DNA of 64,000 nt from Lachnospiraceae bacterium (GCA_014239155.1 JAAZZQ010000060.1:287792-351791), one strand, 5' to 3'. Shown: positions 1 to 8,220, counted from the stretch's first letter. The notes: generated by a model not told the origin, from the letters alone. Numbers and translations are program-made.

Positions 1-944
1 ATATTTACAGACCTGCTGCAATTGAACAGCTGCATGTAAACGCGGATAAACAACAGGTGGATTTCTTTTCGATGGGAAGTAACCATAAGCCCGTTGACAT
101 TGTGAAGGCGTCGCTGGAACACGCGTCAAAAAACAATAATAATATCGTTATTATAGATACTGCAGGACGTCTGCACATAGATGAAGAAATGATGGCAGAG
201 CTGCAGGAGATTAAGGAGAATGTCAATGTGCATCAGACGCTTTTGGTTGTGGATGCCATGACCGGGCAGGATGCTGTCAATGTGGCAAAAGAATTTGATG
301 ATAAAGTAGGTGTGAGTGGGGTAATCCTCTCAAAGATGGATGGCGATACGCGAGGTGGTGCAGCGCTCTCCGTAAAAGCAGTTACCAATAAGCCAATTTT
401 ATTTGTAAGTATTGGTGAAAAACTGACGGATATGGAGCAGTTCTATCCTGACAGAATGGCGAATCGTATCTTGGGTATGGGAGATGTCCTTACTCTAATT
501 GACAAGGTTGCCGAGGCAAATCTGGATATGGATGCGGAGAAGGAAAAGGAAATGGCTTCGCGTCTGAAAAAAGGGAAATTTGACTTTGAGGATTATTTGG
601 AAAGTATGAACCAAATGAAAAAACTTGGCGGTCTGTCAAGTATCCTTGGCATGATGCCTGGTATGGGACTTAAGGCAAGTGATATTGAGGCAGCAGTGGA
701 TGACAAACAGCTTGCACATATGGAAGCAATTGTATTGTCTATGACCCCGGCAGAGCGCAAGGACCCAAAATTGTTAAATCCAAGCCGGAAACACCGGATT
801 GCAAAAGGTGCTGGTGTGGATATTGCAGTTGTGAATCGTTTTATCAAGCAATTTGAGCAGTCTCAGAAGATGATGAAGCAGCTCCCGGGAATGATGGGAG
901 GTTTTGGCGGAGGTAAAAAGGGGAGATTTAAACTTCCTTTTTAA
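1..944 (+). CDS. ffh: Signal recognition particle protein Ffh (5' partial)
   Basis: The reading frame is open from base 3 and begins inside the gene; the track start at 57 is an internal GTG. The upstream residues YRPAAIEQL are a typical Ffh NG-domain stretch. Visible next are the GTPase elements DTAGRLH, TKxD-like [10 protein letters not shown], and then the methionine-rich M domain with GMMPGM and the SRP-RNA-binding segment near [12 protein letters not shown]. Ffh binds 4.5S/6S RNA and directs nascent membrane and secreted proteins to FtsY and SecYEG. It ends in [11 protein letters not shown] and is followed 37 bases later by rpsP, the usual order in clostridia. Only the first part of the protein lies outside the window; nothing visible suggests damage. 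Confidence 0.97.
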   Translation, partial: IYRPAAIEQLHVNADKQQVDFFSMGSNHKPVDIVKASLEHASKNNNNIVIIDTAGRLHIDEEMMAELQEIKENVNVHQTLLVVDAMTGQDAVNVAKEFDDKVGVSGVILSKMDGDTRGGAALSVKAVTNKPILFVSIGEKLTDMEQFYPDRMANRILGMGDVLTLIDKVAEANLDMDAEKEKEMASRLKKGKFDFEDYLESMNQMKKLGGLSSILGMMPGMGLKASDIEAAVDDKQLAHMEAIVLSMTPAERKDPKLLNPSRKHRIAKGAGVDIAVVNRFIKQFEQSQKMMKQLPGMMGGFGGGKKGRFKLPF

Positions 945-981
945 TACATTATTAATAAGAAAGATTTATGAGGTGAAGAAA

Positions 982-1227
982 ATGGCAGTAAAAATCAGAT
1001 TAAGAAGAATGGGTCAGAAGAAAGCTCCTATCTATAGAATCATTGTAGCAGATTCGAGATCACCCAGAGATGGAAAGTGCATTGAGGAGATTGGAACATA
1101 CAATCCAAACACAGATCCCAGCGAATTTAAAGTAAATGAGGAGCTGGCGAAGAAGTGGTTATCAAATGGTGCACAGCCTACAGAGGTGGTATCAAAGATT
1201 TTTAAGGCAGCAGGGATTGAAAAATAG
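982..1227 (+). CDS. rpsP: 30S ribosomal protein S16
   Basis: The 81-residue protein begins [20 protein letters not shown], the universal S16 N-terminus, and contains the DSRSPRDGK segment. The track ORF begins at 904 inside ffh, but ATG 982 has the GAGGTGAAG ribosome binding site and gives the family's normal length. S16 is an early-assembling protein of the 30S 5' domain. It sits between ffh and khpA in the standard ffh-rpsP-khpA-rimM-trmD order, so it is almost certainly co-transcribed with them. Confidence 0.98.
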   Translation: MAVKIRLRRMGQKKAPIYRIIVADSRSPRDGKCIEEIGTYNPNTDPSEFKVNEELAKKWLSNGAQPTEVVSKIFKAAGIEK

Positions 1228-1258
1228 GATGTCTCAAACACTCATGGAGGTGTGATTG

Positions 1259-1486
1259 ATGAAGGAGTTAGTCGAGGTTATCGCGAAGGCTTTAGTGGAC
1301 AACCCTGATGAGGTAGTCGTTACAGAGAAGACAGAGGGTAAAAATATCACTGTAGAACTTCATGTAGCACCGGCCGATATGGGGAAAGTAATTGGCAAGC
1401 AGGGCAGAATTGCAAAGGCAATCCGCTCTGTCGTCAAGGCGGCATCTTCCAAAGATAATCTTAAGGTGGATGTTGAGATTGTGTAA
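1259..1486 (+). CDS. khpA: KH-domain RNA-binding protein KhpA
   Basis: This 75-residue protein is a single KH domain: the GxxG loop appears as GKQGRIAKAIRSVVKAA. It is the YlqC/KhpA family, which in Gram-positive bacteria pairs with KhpB (Jag) and binds small RNAs and mRNAs, influencing cell elongation and division. TTG 1256 is possible, but ATG 1259 lies eight bases after GGAGG. It is placed between rpsP and rimM as usual. A strong hairpin with a T-run follows directly, so much transcription may stop here before rimM. Confidence 0.95.
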   Translation: MKELVEVIAKALVDNPDEVVVTEKTEGKNITVELHVAPADMGKVIGKQGRIAKAIRSVVKAASSKDNLKVDVEIV

Positions 1487-1492
1487 GATCAT

Positions 1493-1524
1493 AAAAAGGT
1501 GTTCAGAGGAACACCTTTTTATTT
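1493..1524 (+). terminator. Rho-independent terminator after khpA
   Basis: AAAAAGGTGTTC is followed after four bases (AGAG) by its exact complement GAACACCTTTTT, giving a 12-bp stem that ends in a T-run. It lies 6 bases after the khpA stop and 76 bases before the rimM start. rimM-trmD may therefore depend on read-through or on an unseen promoter in this gap. Confidence 0.85.
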
Positions 1525-1599
1525 GCGCTGATTCCTGTGGAGAAATATACAGTTGTTTTTGTGCACAGGGTCTGTCAGAAGTTTGATTGGAGAATAAAA

Positions 1600-2109
1600 A
1601 TGGAGGATTTATTACAAGTAGGCGTCATCACGCAGCCACATGGTGTTCGTGGGGAAGTCAAAGTATTTCCCACGACAAATGATGTAAAACGTTTTAAGAA
1701 ATTAAAGGAAGTCGTTTTGGATACTGGAAAAGAAAGAATAACACTTGAAATAGAAGGTGTTAAGTTTTTTAAACAGTTTGTGATTTTAAAATTTAAAGGT
1801 TTTGACAATATTAATGAGGTTGAAAAATATCGGGGGAAGTCCCTTTTAGTGACAAGGGAAAATGCAGTAAAACTTGGGCGGAATGAGTATTTCATTGCAG
1901 ATTTAATTGATATGGCTGTATATGATGAGTATGAGCAGTATCTGGGTGTGCTGACAAATGTGATTGAAACAGGCGCAAATGATGTGTATGAAGTGAAATT
2001 TGAGGATGGTCGGGAAGTGTTATTTCCAGCGATCAAACAGTGTATTCTTGACGTGGATATGGAAAGTAGAAAGATGAAAGTACACATTATGGATGGACTG
2101 TTAGATTAG
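1600..2109 (+). CDS. rimM: Ribosome maturation factor RimM
   Basis: ATG 1600 after GGAGAATAAAA starts MEDLLQVGVITQPHGVRGEVKV, the conserved RimM N-terminus. The track start at 1537 would add an unrelated N-terminal tail. The 169-residue length is typical: an N-terminal beta-barrel domain carrying YRGKSLLV, then a PRC-barrel domain including DLIDMAVYDE and ending DVDMESRKMKVHIMDGLLD. RimM binds S19 and assists maturation of the 30S head. trmD begins ten bases later with its own ribosome binding site, so the two are translated from one message. Confidence 0.97.
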   Translation: MEDLLQVGVITQPHGVRGEVKVFPTTNDVKRFKKLKEVVLDTGKERITLEIEGVKFFKQFVILKFKGFDNINEVEKYRGKSLLVTRENAVKLGRNEYFIADLIDMAVYDEYEQYLGVLTNVIETGANDVYEVKFEDGREVLFPAIKQCILDVDMESRKMKVHIMDGLLD

Positions 2110-2118
2110 GAGAAATTT

Positions 2119-2868
2119 ATGTATTTTCATATTATGACACTGTTCCCGGAGATGGTGCTTAATGGGCTGCGCACTAGCATTATAGGACGAGCAGAGGAGA
2201 AGGGATGCATCTCTATAGAGGCAGTAAATATACGAGACTATACACTGGATAAGCACAAAAAGGTGGACGATTACACGTATGGGGGTGGTGCAGGTATGTT
2301 GATGCAAGCACAACCTGTATATGATTGTTGGAAGGCATTGAACGATAACATTATCTGCCGCAGAAGAGTAGAGCAGAAGGAGTTATCAGAGAATGCATTA
2401 AAGACAAGAGTAATCTATATGACACCGCAGGGAGAGGTCTTTCACCAGAAAAAAGCAATAGAGTTATCACAGGAAGAGGATTTAATTTTTTTATGCGGAC
2501 ATTATGAGGGGATTGATGAGCGGGTTCTGGAAGAGATTGTAACAGATTATATATCAGTTGGGGATTATGTGCTTACGGGAGGAGAGTTGCCCGCGATGGT
2601 TATAATTGATGCGGTGTCAAGACTTGTGCCGGGAGTTTTGAATAATGGGGAATCCGCGCAGACGGAGTCCCATACAAATGGTCTCTTGGAATATCCGCAG
2701 TATTCCAGACCAGAGATTTGGCATGAGAAAAGAGTGCCAGAGGTACTTTTGAGCGGTCATCATGCCAATATAGAAAAATGGCGTTTGGAGCAGTCATTGG
2801 AGAGGACAAAAGAACGGAGACCGGAATTATATGTGGCATATTTGAAGGAGAGTTCGCCTCATTCGTAA
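2119..2868 (+). CDS. trmD: tRNA (guanine37-N1)-methyltransferase TrmD
   Basis: The 249-residue protein has the trefoil-knot SPOUT features: YGGGAGM near residue 54, [12 protein letters not shown] and [15 protein letters not shown], which form the S-adenosylmethionine pocket. It methylates G37 in tRNAs that read CNN codons and so prevents frameshifting. ATG 2119 follows AGGAGAAATTT. The C-terminal tRNA-binding helical domain is complete. It closes the rimM-trmD unit; the next gene, rplS, is 465 bases away and has a separate promoter. Confidence 0.98.
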   Translation: MYFHIMTLFPEMVLNGLRTSIIGRAEEKGCISIEAVNIRDYTLDKHKKVDDYTYGGGAGMLMQAQPVYDCWKALNDNIICRRRVEQKELSENALKTRVIYMTPQGEVFHQKKAIELSQEEDLIFLCGHYEGIDERVLEEIVTDYISVGDYVLTGGELPAMVIIDAVSRLVPGVLNNGESAQTESHTNGLLEYPQYSRPEIWHEKRVPEVLLSGHHANIEKWRLEQSLERTKERRPELYVAYLKESSPHS

Positions 2869-3201
2869 CAGTTTAGACAAGCTGACCTGTTGCAGCAAAA
2901 AATTTGCTTTACAAATAAATTTTTATTAGCGAACTGTATAGTTTCTTACATGGCTTAAAAAACCATAATTTGCAGTAAATGCTAAGTTTTGCGTAAACAA
3001 TAATGAATTGTTATTTAAAACATTATTACTGTTCACACCACATCAGTTTTTAGCAGAATTTTAAGCATTGTTCGCGTAAACAGTAACATTGCTGCACATA
3101 AATTGATAAAGGGCATCAATTTGGCTGCACTTTTTACTATTTTTGCATACCTATGAACAATAACAAAATATTCATAAAAAAGTGAAAATAGAAAAATTTA
3201 C
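2869..3201. other. Non-coding gap between trmD and rplS
   Basis: No convincing ORF is present. The gap holds several imperfect inverted repeats, including an exact 8-bp hairpin AAATTGAT/ATCAATTT at 3100-3122. It also holds a 48-bp stretch (3041-3088) that is about 77 percent identical by eye to 51874-51921. The first bases, GTAACAGTTTAG, resemble the ends of the small repeats at 7454 and 14868. It may therefore be a decayed copy of an interspersed repeat. Confidence 0.5.
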
Positions 3202-3230
3202 TTGCATTTAAGCCAGATTTATGGTAAATT
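3202..3230 (+). promoter_or_regulatory. Sigma-A-type promoter for rplS
   Basis: TTGCAT and TAAATT are separated by 17 bases, about 100 bases upstream of rplS. The transcript would begin near 3237 and carry a leader of about 95 bases. Confidence 0.7.
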
Positions 3231-3236
3231 ACTACT

Positions 3237-3326
3237 GTTGCGAATAAAGAGATGGTCCTCTGGTACAAGTTATGTAAGAATGGTTACAATATAGAAGTAT
3301 TAAGAACGTCGAAAAAATAAGGAGGC
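3237..3326 (+). promoter_or_regulatory. Possible L19 (rplS) mRNA leader
   Basis: The roughly 90 bases between the promoter and the rplS ribosome binding site contain short self-complementary segments. Structured r-protein L19 leaders are known in Firmicutes. I could not confirm the consensus by eye, so this rests mainly on position; a covariance-model search would settle it. Confidence 0.35.
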
Positions 3327-3333
3327 AAAGCAA

Positions 3334-3681
3334 ATGAACAAAATTATTAGAGAAATTGAAAAAGAACAGTTAAAGGAAAAAGTTGATAGTTTTAAAGTTG
3401 GTGATACTGTGCGTGTGCATGGTAAAATCAAGGAAGGTAACCGTGAGAGAATTCAGATTTTTGAAGGTACTGTATTAAAGATTCAGGGTGGCAGCAATAG
3501 AAAAACCTTTACCGTCAGAAAGATTTCCAATGGTGTTGGTGTAGAGAAGACATGGCCAATACATTCTCCAAATGTCGAGAAAGTTGAGCTTGTGAGAGCT
3601 GGTAAAGTAAGACGCGCAAAACTGTTTTACTTAAGAGATCGCGTTGGTAAGAAAGCTAAGGTAAAAGAACTGATGAAATAA
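3334..3681 (+). CDS. rplS: 50S ribosomal protein L19
   Basis: The 115-residue protein shows the L19 core: [23 protein letters not shown], then [18 protein letters not shown] and the basic C-terminus. L19 sits at the 30S-50S interface. ATG 3334 follows an AAGGAGG site. It is separated from trmD by a long gap and has its own promoter and terminator, so it is probably monocistronic here, although it follows trmD as in many Firmicutes. Confidence 0.98.
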   Translation: MNKIIREIEKEQLKEKVDSFKVGDTVRVHGKIKEGNRERIQIFEGTVLKIQGGSNRKTFTVRKISNGVGVEKTWPIHSPNVEKVELVRAGKVRRAKLFYLRDRVGKKAKVKELMK

Positions 3682-3693
3682 TTGGTTTGAGTG

Positions 3694-3722
3694 GCGGAGT
3701 TTGGTGACAAACTCCGCTTTTG
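3694..3722 (+). terminator. Terminator after rplS
   Basis: GCGGAGTTTG, a four-base loop GTGA, and CAAACTCCGC form a perfect 10-bp stem followed by TTTT, 12 bases after the rplS stop. Confidence 0.9.
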
Positions 3723-3815
3723 TGTAATTAGATTATTTTTTGTTTGATTACACGGCAATGACAGATAAGTTATTTGCAAAATGGTGTATGAGTAGTTTTT
3801 GGAAAGGAAATTTTT

Positions 3816-4220
3816 ATGGGATACATAGAAGAAACAAACGAACTAAAACTTGATTTTAAGAAAATTACCAATATGACGGGACAGGAAGTGATTCCTGTGG
3901 CGATTCAAAATGCGGATACCAACGAAGTCATTCTTGTGGCGTATACAAACGAACAGGCGATGTTAGAATCTATTCGACTCCGCAGGCTAGTGCTGTGGAG
4001 TACATCCAGAAATGAGTTGTGGCATAAAGGGAAAACGTCAGGAAATGAGTTTGAGTTGACAGAGATTTTAGTCAACTGTGAGCAAAATTCACTGGTGTAT
4101 AAAGTAAGACCGCTAAAAGGAAACATTTGTCATACTTCCTATCAGGGAGTGGCAAACAATTGTTTTTATAGAAGAATTGATTTGGAAAGTATGCGGCTTA
4201 TAAATCTAAATGAAAAATAA
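3816..4220 (+). CDS. HisI-family (phosphoribosyl-AMP cyclohydrolase-like) protein
   Basis: The 134-residue protein matches the HisI fold throughout: EVILVAYTNEQAM, LWSTSRNELWHKGKTSGN, then NCEQNSLVYKV and ICHT...NCFY. HisI opens the adenine ring of phosphoribosyl-AMP in histidine synthesis. The three zinc cysteines appear kept (NC, ICH, NCF). The usual D-C-D-x-D metal motif reads N-C-E-Q-N, so the three acidic magnesium ligands known in the Methanothermobacter enzyme are changed. No other histidine gene is nearby. It may be a paralog with another substrate or a weak enzyme, and calling it hisI outright would be unsafe. ATG 3816 follows GGAAAGGAAA. Confidence 0.75.
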   Translation: MGYIEETNELKLDFKKITNMTGQEVIPVAIQNADTNEVILVAYTNEQAMLESIRLRRLVLWSTSRNELWHKGKTSGNEFELTEILVNCEQNSLVYKVRPLKGNICHTSYQGVANNCFYRRIDLESMRLINLNEK

Positions 4221-4223
4221 AAA

Positions 4224-4243
4224 CTTCCCCTATGTCGGGGAAG
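4224..4243 (-). terminator. Terminator of the CPA2 antiporter gene
   Basis: CTTCCCC and GGGGAAG form a 7-bp stem with a six-base loop. Read on the minus strand it is followed by TTTTTATTTTTC, and it overlaps the antiporter stop codon. On the plus strand it could also weakly stop hisI-like transcription. Confidence 0.75.
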
Positions 4244-5411
4244 CAGCATCTTTAGAATATAATATTTTCAAGATAATTGGGGTTGCTATAGAAGACACAA
4301 TAATTAAAAAAATTACAGATGTAAAGTACACAGGCGTCAGTAGACCTGCTGTCAATCCCTTTTGTGCTACAATCAGAGCAACTTCTCCTCGTGTCATCAT
4401 ACCAACACCGATTTTAAGGGAATCAATTCCTTTAAATTTACAAAGTCGAGCTGTTATCCCACAACCAATGATTTTTGAGATTAATCCGACAGCGACAAAT
4501 GCGATAGAAAATAGGAGGATACTCATATTTACGCTCTCCACATTTGTTTTCAGACCAATACTTGCAAAAAAGACAGGACCAAACAACATATACGAATTTA
4601 TATCCATCTTTTCTGCAATGTACTTGGAATCGCGAATAGAACAGAGAATAATTCCAGCAACATAAGCTCCTGTAATATCTGCAATACCAAAATATTTTTC
4701 TGCAATGTATGCCATAGCAAGGCAGAGCGCCAGCCCTAAAATGGGAATGCGCCTTGTATGTGGATATTTGTTATCTATAGATTGAAAAAGTTTGTAGAAA
4801 ATAAATCCAATTACGATAGCAAATACAAAAAATAGGACAGTGTTGACCAGAACTGTTATCGGTTTGGAATCTGGATTTTTAAAACCTATCACAAAGGTTA
4901 ACACAATGATACCAATAATATCGTCGATAATCGCGGCACTTAATATAGTAGTGCCAACGCGTCCCTTTAATTTTCCCATTTCCTTTAATGACTCTACAGT
5001 GATACTCACAGAAGTTGCAGTTAGTATGGTACCCACAAAAACTGCCTTGTAAAATTCTTCGGAACCCCAAGGTGCAAAACCATAAAATGTCATATAGAGC
5101 AGTGCACCACATATCAATGGAATAAATACACCAGCGCAAGCAATCAACGCGGCAATTGGTCCTGTTTTCATCAAATCTTTTAAGTCTGTCTCAAGACCAG
5201 CAGAGAACATTAACAATACGACACCAACTTCGGCAAGCTGTATGAGAAAGTCGGATTGTTCTACCCAGCCCAATAAACTTGGACCAATTAATAGTCCTGC
5301 AATGATTTCTCCCACTACTTGTGGTGCCTTACATTTCCTAGCTGCAATTCCACATACTTTTGCGGCGACGATAATAATTGCTAGATTTTTAAACATGAAA
5401 TACGATTCCAT
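4230..5411 (-). CDS. CPA2-family cation:proton antiporter
   Basis: This integral membrane protein of about 393 residues has many hydrophobic segments and CPA2 hallmarks. These include VVGEIIAGLLIGPSLLGW (residues 32-49), LLMFSAGLETDLKDL, TATSVSITVESLKEMG and the paired aspartates IIDDIIGIIV (163-164), expected to carry the transported ions. It exchanges Na+ or K+ for H+. There is no C-terminal RCK/TrkA nucleotide-binding domain, so it is a membrane-domain-only form. The track starts at 5417, but GAGGGGG lies eight bases before ATG 5411 and only two before 5417. A minus-strand promoter lies upstream and a terminator overlaps its end, so it is a single-gene unit. Confidence 0.93.
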   Translation of the reverse strand: MESYFMFKNLAIIIVAAKVCGIAARKCKAPQVVGEIIAGLLIGPSLLGWVEQSDFLIQLAEVGVVLLMFSAGLETDLKDLMKTGPIAALIACAGVFIPLICGALLYMTFYGFAPWGSEEFYKAVFVGTILTATSVSITVESLKEMGKLKGRVGTTILSAAIIDDIIGIIVLTFVIGFKNPDSKPITVLVNTVLFFVFAIVIGFIFYKLFQSIDNKYPHTRRIPILGLALCLAMAYIAEKYFGIADITGAYVAGIILCSIRDSKYIAEKMDINSYMLFGPVFFASIGLKTNVESVNMSILLFSIAFVAVGLISKIIGCGITARLCKFKGIDSLKIGVGMMTRGEVALIVAQKGLTAGLLTPVYFTSVIFLIIVSSIATPIILKILYSKDAASPT

Positions 5412-5463
5412 TTTCATTTCCCCCTCTTTCGTAGTTTTTCATCGTATTTTCTTTATCGTCTAC

Positions 5464-5492
5464 ATTATATCTTTTTACAAATATAAAATCAA
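5464..5492 (-). promoter_or_regulatory. Promoter of the CPA2 antiporter gene
   Basis: On the minus strand TTGATT and TATAAT are 17 bases apart, with the -10 about 50 bases before the start codon. Confidence 0.65.
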
Positions 5493-5527
5493 TATAAATC
5501 TTTTAGAGCATTTTTGAACGAGATTGA

Positions 5528-5582
5528 TATCGTTACTATAAGTGGTTTTTATGCCATGAGTAGTAATCATATTATAGTATAC
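5528..5582. repeat. Interspersed repeat copy (partner at 51820)
   Basis: The stretch ATATCGTTACTATAAGTGG and the bases after it match 51820-51873 (AAATCGTTGCTATAAGCGG and following) at most positions, including ACCATGA/GCCATGA-TA-TAA. The second copy contains a clear palindrome that is degraded here. It lies in the non-coding gap downstream of the M56 gene. Confidence 0.45.
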
Positions 5583-5735
5583 TTACTCTATTTTATCTAC
5601 TAATGGTGTAATTGTTGTATTAGAACATACTGCTGTAGTTATAGAGTTGGCAGTAGAGATTATCTTCGGCGGTTGCAGAACAAATACTGGTAAAGATAAT
5701 GCAACTACAATAATAGTTATTAATTTTTTATTCAG
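5583..5735 (-). CDS. Possible small exported peptide overlapping the M56 gene (CTG start)
   Basis: A 50-codon frame begins at CTG 5735, overlaps the end of the M56 gene by eight bases, and ends at TAA 5583. It reads LNKKLITIIVVALSLPVFV and then a polar tail with one cysteine, a shape typical of a short secretion signal. There is no ATG, GTG or TTG, so either CTG is used, translation is coupled to the M56 stop, or the ancestral ATG was lost. It is not in the ORF track. Function unknown; a signal peptide or lipoprotein-like partner of the M56 sensor is only a guess. Confidence 0.3.
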   Translation of the reverse strand: MNKKLITIIVVALSLPVFVLQPPKIISTANSITTAVCSNTTITPLVDKIE

Positions 5736-6909
5736 TCTGATAAATTAAATTTTGTTGATTATTATATATTTTTATCCCTGAAGGATAGTATTCAAAATTT
5801 GTAATCGTTTCAATATATGTATCATTAATATATAAATCATAATTGACGCTATCGTTGGTAATAAGGTAGGCATTTTCAACTGTAGGTGCAGTGAAAATTT
5901 TATAAAAATATGGGGGACGATAATTTGCTTCAAAAATAAATATATAAGATACAGCAAAAATACAAAAAGTAAGCACTGTTAATACAATATTTGCGACAAC
6001 TTTCTTCCATGTCTTTGTTTCTTGTAATAATAGCCAAATTCGTTTCTTAAAATCACTATTTTTTGACTGCGCAAAGGAGAGCATATTTCCTCTGAGAAAG
6101 GGAGGTGATTGAACAGAGTGTCTTGCAGATGCCTGTTTTATATACAATAGAGACTCAGTATATTGTTCTGTTATTTTAATGTTGTTTCGTGTGATTTTTG
6201 CGTCTATATACATTTCCATCAAAGTATTGGAAAATTGATATAACACAATACATGCAGGATTCCACCAATATATACTAGATAACAGACGAATGACACTTTT
6301 GATTGGTAAACTATAATGTAAATGATGCATTACTTCGTGATAAAGCACATAGTAGAGCTTGTCTTGTGGAATGTTCATATAATCTGGAAGAATAATACAA
6401 GGATGTTTCCAACCAAAAATAATAGGTACATTTAAACAAGGCAGTTCTATTACCTGAAACGAGTTATTTCTGTTACATTGTTTACAAATTTGGTCCAATA
6501 TATTTTGATATTGGGAATCTGTGGTTTTGTCCTGTCCATATTTTTGTATGTAATTTTGTGTCTGCTGATAAGAAATGGTATACCGAAAAAGATTTACGAA
6601 TATACCAATGATCCAGACCACCTCAAAAAGATTCCACAGAGATATATGAGTTTTTCGTATAGGAATTTGAGACTGACGAATGTAAGAAATAATTTTTGAA
6701 AGTGATTGGGGAAGAAAGATGCTGATAGTAAATGGAAGTTCAAACGGAAACAGCAAACGAACAAAAACAATTCCGATAAGAAGTATAAAAATCTTATATC
6801 CTATACAGATCATAGTTGTTTTATGAGAAAAGATTATAGCAATAAAAACAGCGGCTGTGATACTTGTCAGAAATGCCATTAGTACAGTCGAAAATGAAAA
6901 GTGAAGCAT
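5728..6909 (-). CDS. M56-family membrane metalloprotease (BlaR1/MecR1-like)
   Basis: The 393-residue protein has N-terminal membrane segments (about residues 5-60), a further hydrophobic stretch near 92-110, the zinc-protease motif HEVMHH at 191-196, and a hydrophobic segment before a short extracellular tail. M56 sensors of this type cleave, or trigger cleavage of, a cognate BlaI-type repressor. Unlike BlaR1 it lacks a penicillin-binding sensor domain; only about 60 residues follow the last membrane segment. The repressor gene lies directly upstream, ending 14 bases before this start, so they form one operon. What it senses is unknown. Confidence 0.9.
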   Translation of the reverse strand: MLHFSFSTVLMAFLTSITAAVFIAIIFSHKTTMICIGYKIFILLIGIVFVRLLFPFELPFTISIFLPQSLSKIISYIRQSQIPIRKTHISLWNLFEVVWIIGIFVNLFRYTISYQQTQNYIQKYGQDKTTDSQYQNILDQICKQCNRNNSFQVIELPCLNVPIIFGWKHPCIILPDYMNIPQDKLYYVLYHEVMHHLHYSLPIKSVIRLLSSIYWWNPACIVLYQFSNTLMEMYIDAKITRNNIKITEQYTESLLYIKQASARHSVQSPPFLRGNMLSFAQSKNSDFKKRIWLLLQETKTWKKVVANIVLTVLTFCIFAVSYIFIFEANYRPPYFYKIFTAPTVENAYLITNDSVNYDLYINDTYIETITNFEYYPSGIKIYNNQQNLIYQTE

Positions 6910-6923
6910 AAAAGCGACCTCTA

Positions 6924-7343
6924 TTATGATTTATTTTCTCTGGGATGATGATTTCTTTCTTTGTATTCCTGAAGCAGTTTTTCCATTTCTGCAATCTCTT
7001 GCATTGCTTTCTCTGGATTGTCATCTGCTTTTATCATAGCACTGAGCAAGGATTGACTGGATATCAATTTACTGAATTGAAGATAGTCATCTACAAACAT
7101 TTTTTGAATCGCTTCTAACGCAGTTGGAGATGGCTTGAAACGCCTCGAAAAAATATTGCCGTCCACAGCGATCTCAGCCACTTCAATTAATTTAAGTTTT
7201 AGAAGTTTCCGAATTGCAGGCTGTACAATATTACTGGTAAGATCAGGATGCACCTTTAAAATTTGTGTGACACTTAAAGGCTCTTTAGCGTGCAGTATTG
7301 TATGTAAAATATTGTATTCTTTAGAATTTAGATATTTTGTCAT
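6924..7343 (-). CDS. BlaI/MecI-family transcriptional repressor
   Basis: The 139-residue protein has an N-terminal winged helix (LNSKEYNILHTILHAKEPLSV, then IVQPAIRKLLKLKLIEVAE) and a C-terminal helical dimerisation region, the size and layout of BlaI/MecI. GTG 7352 in the track overlaps the AGGAAGG site; ATG 7343 lies eight bases after it. It probably represses its own operon with the M56 gene until the protease cleaves it. A near-palindrome ACAAAATTTTTTGT at 7366-7379 just upstream is a candidate operator. Confidence 0.85.
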   Translation of the reverse strand: MTKYLNSKEYNILHTILHAKEPLSVTQILKVHPDLTSNIVQPAIRKLLKLKLIEVAEIAVDGNIFSRRFKPSPTALEAIQKMFVDDYLQFSKLISSQSLLSAMIKADDNPEKAMQEIAEMEKLLQEYKERNHHPRENKS

Positions 7344-7362
7344 ACGATACACCTTCCTGAAA

Positions 7363-7385
7363 ACTACAAAATTTTTTGTTACTAC
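7363..7385. promoter_or_regulatory. Candidate operator of the BlaI/M56 operon
   Basis: ACTACAAAATTTTTTGTTACTAC holds a near-perfect inverted repeat (ACAAAA/TTTTGT) flanked by a direct ACTAC, placed about 20 bases before the repressor start. This suits autoregulation by a dimeric BlaI-type protein, but the sequence differs from the classical TACA/TGTA operator. Confidence 0.35.
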
Positions 7386-7453
7386 GCTTATTTTACACTA
7401 TTGAATTGCAAAAATCCATACAAAATTAAAAAAATATATATTTTTAAAATATG

Positions 7454-7566
7454 GCAACAGTTCAGACATGCCATTCATAAGTCGCCAGAATGTATATTTT
7501 CACCAATAACATTTGTTTTTTTTGCGACTTATTTCGTGATAGGATTTTGCATGGCTGAACTGTTAC
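7454..7566. repeat. MITE-like element with AACAGTTCAG ends
   Basis: GCAACAGTTCAGACATGC at the left is mirrored by GCATGGCTGAACTGTTAC at the right, 113 bp end to end, with a second internal inverted pair ATAAGTCGC/GCGACTTAT. The same terminal sequence bounds the element at 14868-15004. The track ORF 7401-7619 spans it and is not a credible gene. No transposase is nearby. Confidence 0.6.
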
Positions 7567-7647
7567 AAAATATAAAATTAAATAATTTTTCCATAATGTT
7601 ACAATTATTTTTTATATAAAAAATAACTAAATAATTGAGATTATTTA

Positions 7648-7678
7648 AAGGATATCAAGGAAGTGATGTCCTTTTTTA
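7648..7678 (+). terminator. Orphan terminator
   Basis: AAGGATATCA and TGATGTCCTT pair over 10 bp (one G-U) around a six-base loop and are followed by TTTTT. No plus-strand gene precedes it in this gap, so it may be left over from a lost gene. Confidence 0.6.
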
Positions 7679-7682
7679 TATA

Positions 7683-7768
7683 TACAGGCAATCAGGGAAA
7701 TATTGTTAGCAAAACTGACAAGTACCTACTGGGCAAACAGGAGAAGTAAACTTCTCTACTTGATTGTG
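7683..7768 (+). repeat. Degenerate copy of the 90-bp palindromic repeat (B type)
   Basis: GAAATATTGTTAGCAAAACTGAC parallels the GAAATATGTCAGCAAGCTGAC core of intact B copies. The following GGAGAAGTAAACTTCTCTAC corresponds to their terminal hairpin GAGTAGGGGAAG..CTTCCCCTACTC. It is clearly worn. Confidence 0.5.
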
Positions 7769-7813
7769 CTAAATATATAAATTTAACAACAAAATACTAA
7801 ATTATAAAAATAA

Positions 7814-7841
7814 TTGACAAATATTTTTATAAGGGTAAAAT
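7814..7841 (+). promoter_or_regulatory. Promoter upstream of the first island gene
   Basis: TTGACA and TAAAAT are 16 bases apart. The AT-rich bases before and through the -35 (AAATTATAAAAATAATTGAC) are repeated exactly at 17856-17873 region, upstream of the second island block. Confidence 0.65.
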
Positions 7842-7990
7842 TAATGTTAGAATATTGTAAAAATATAGTTTTAGAAGGATTTGAACATGACAGAATATGC
7901 AAAATGTTGTATTAAAGTGAAGGGATAGGAGAGAATGCAGTTTGGTTGCCATAAGGATATTATTGGATTGTAGAAAGGTGAATTGTTAAT

Positions 7991-8179
7991 ATGAGATTTG
8001 GAGTGAAAAAGATAGAATATGAAAAGGATATGATTATTGTAACTAAAGATACAGAAGTTGGAACTGTCAAAGGAGTATGGAAGTATAGAGAGCAGCCTAT
8101 TGCAAATAAAGATTACTTTGTAGAATTATCTTATATGAAGTTTGAAAAAAAGTTTGTACAGTTCTATGTATATTCTTAA
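7991..8179 (+). CDS. Small protein of unknown function
   Basis: This 62-residue ORF follows GAAAGGTG ten bases before ATG. It is rich in charged and aromatic residues (EYEKDMIIVTKDTEVGTVKG, YFVELSYMKFEKKFVQFY), with no signal peptide or membrane segment, and looks like a small beta-rich cytosolic protein. No family is recognised. It is the first gene after a promoter, is followed by an Rhs-repeat scar, and lies in a run of immunity-type genes, so a role as a small immunity protein is an inference from context only. Confidence 0.5.
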   Translation: MRFGVKKIEYEKDMIIVTKDTEVGTVKGVWKYREQPIANKDYFVELSYMKFEKKFVQFYVYS

Positions 8180-8220
8180 TGCATTAATGTGCCAGGATAT
8201 GGTTACATTTATTTGTTCAT

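Noticed and set aside
7401-7619. 72-aa ORF on the plus strand
   Set aside because: It spans the MITE-like inverted repeat at 7454-7566, has no good ribosome binding site and a composition typical of translated repeat.
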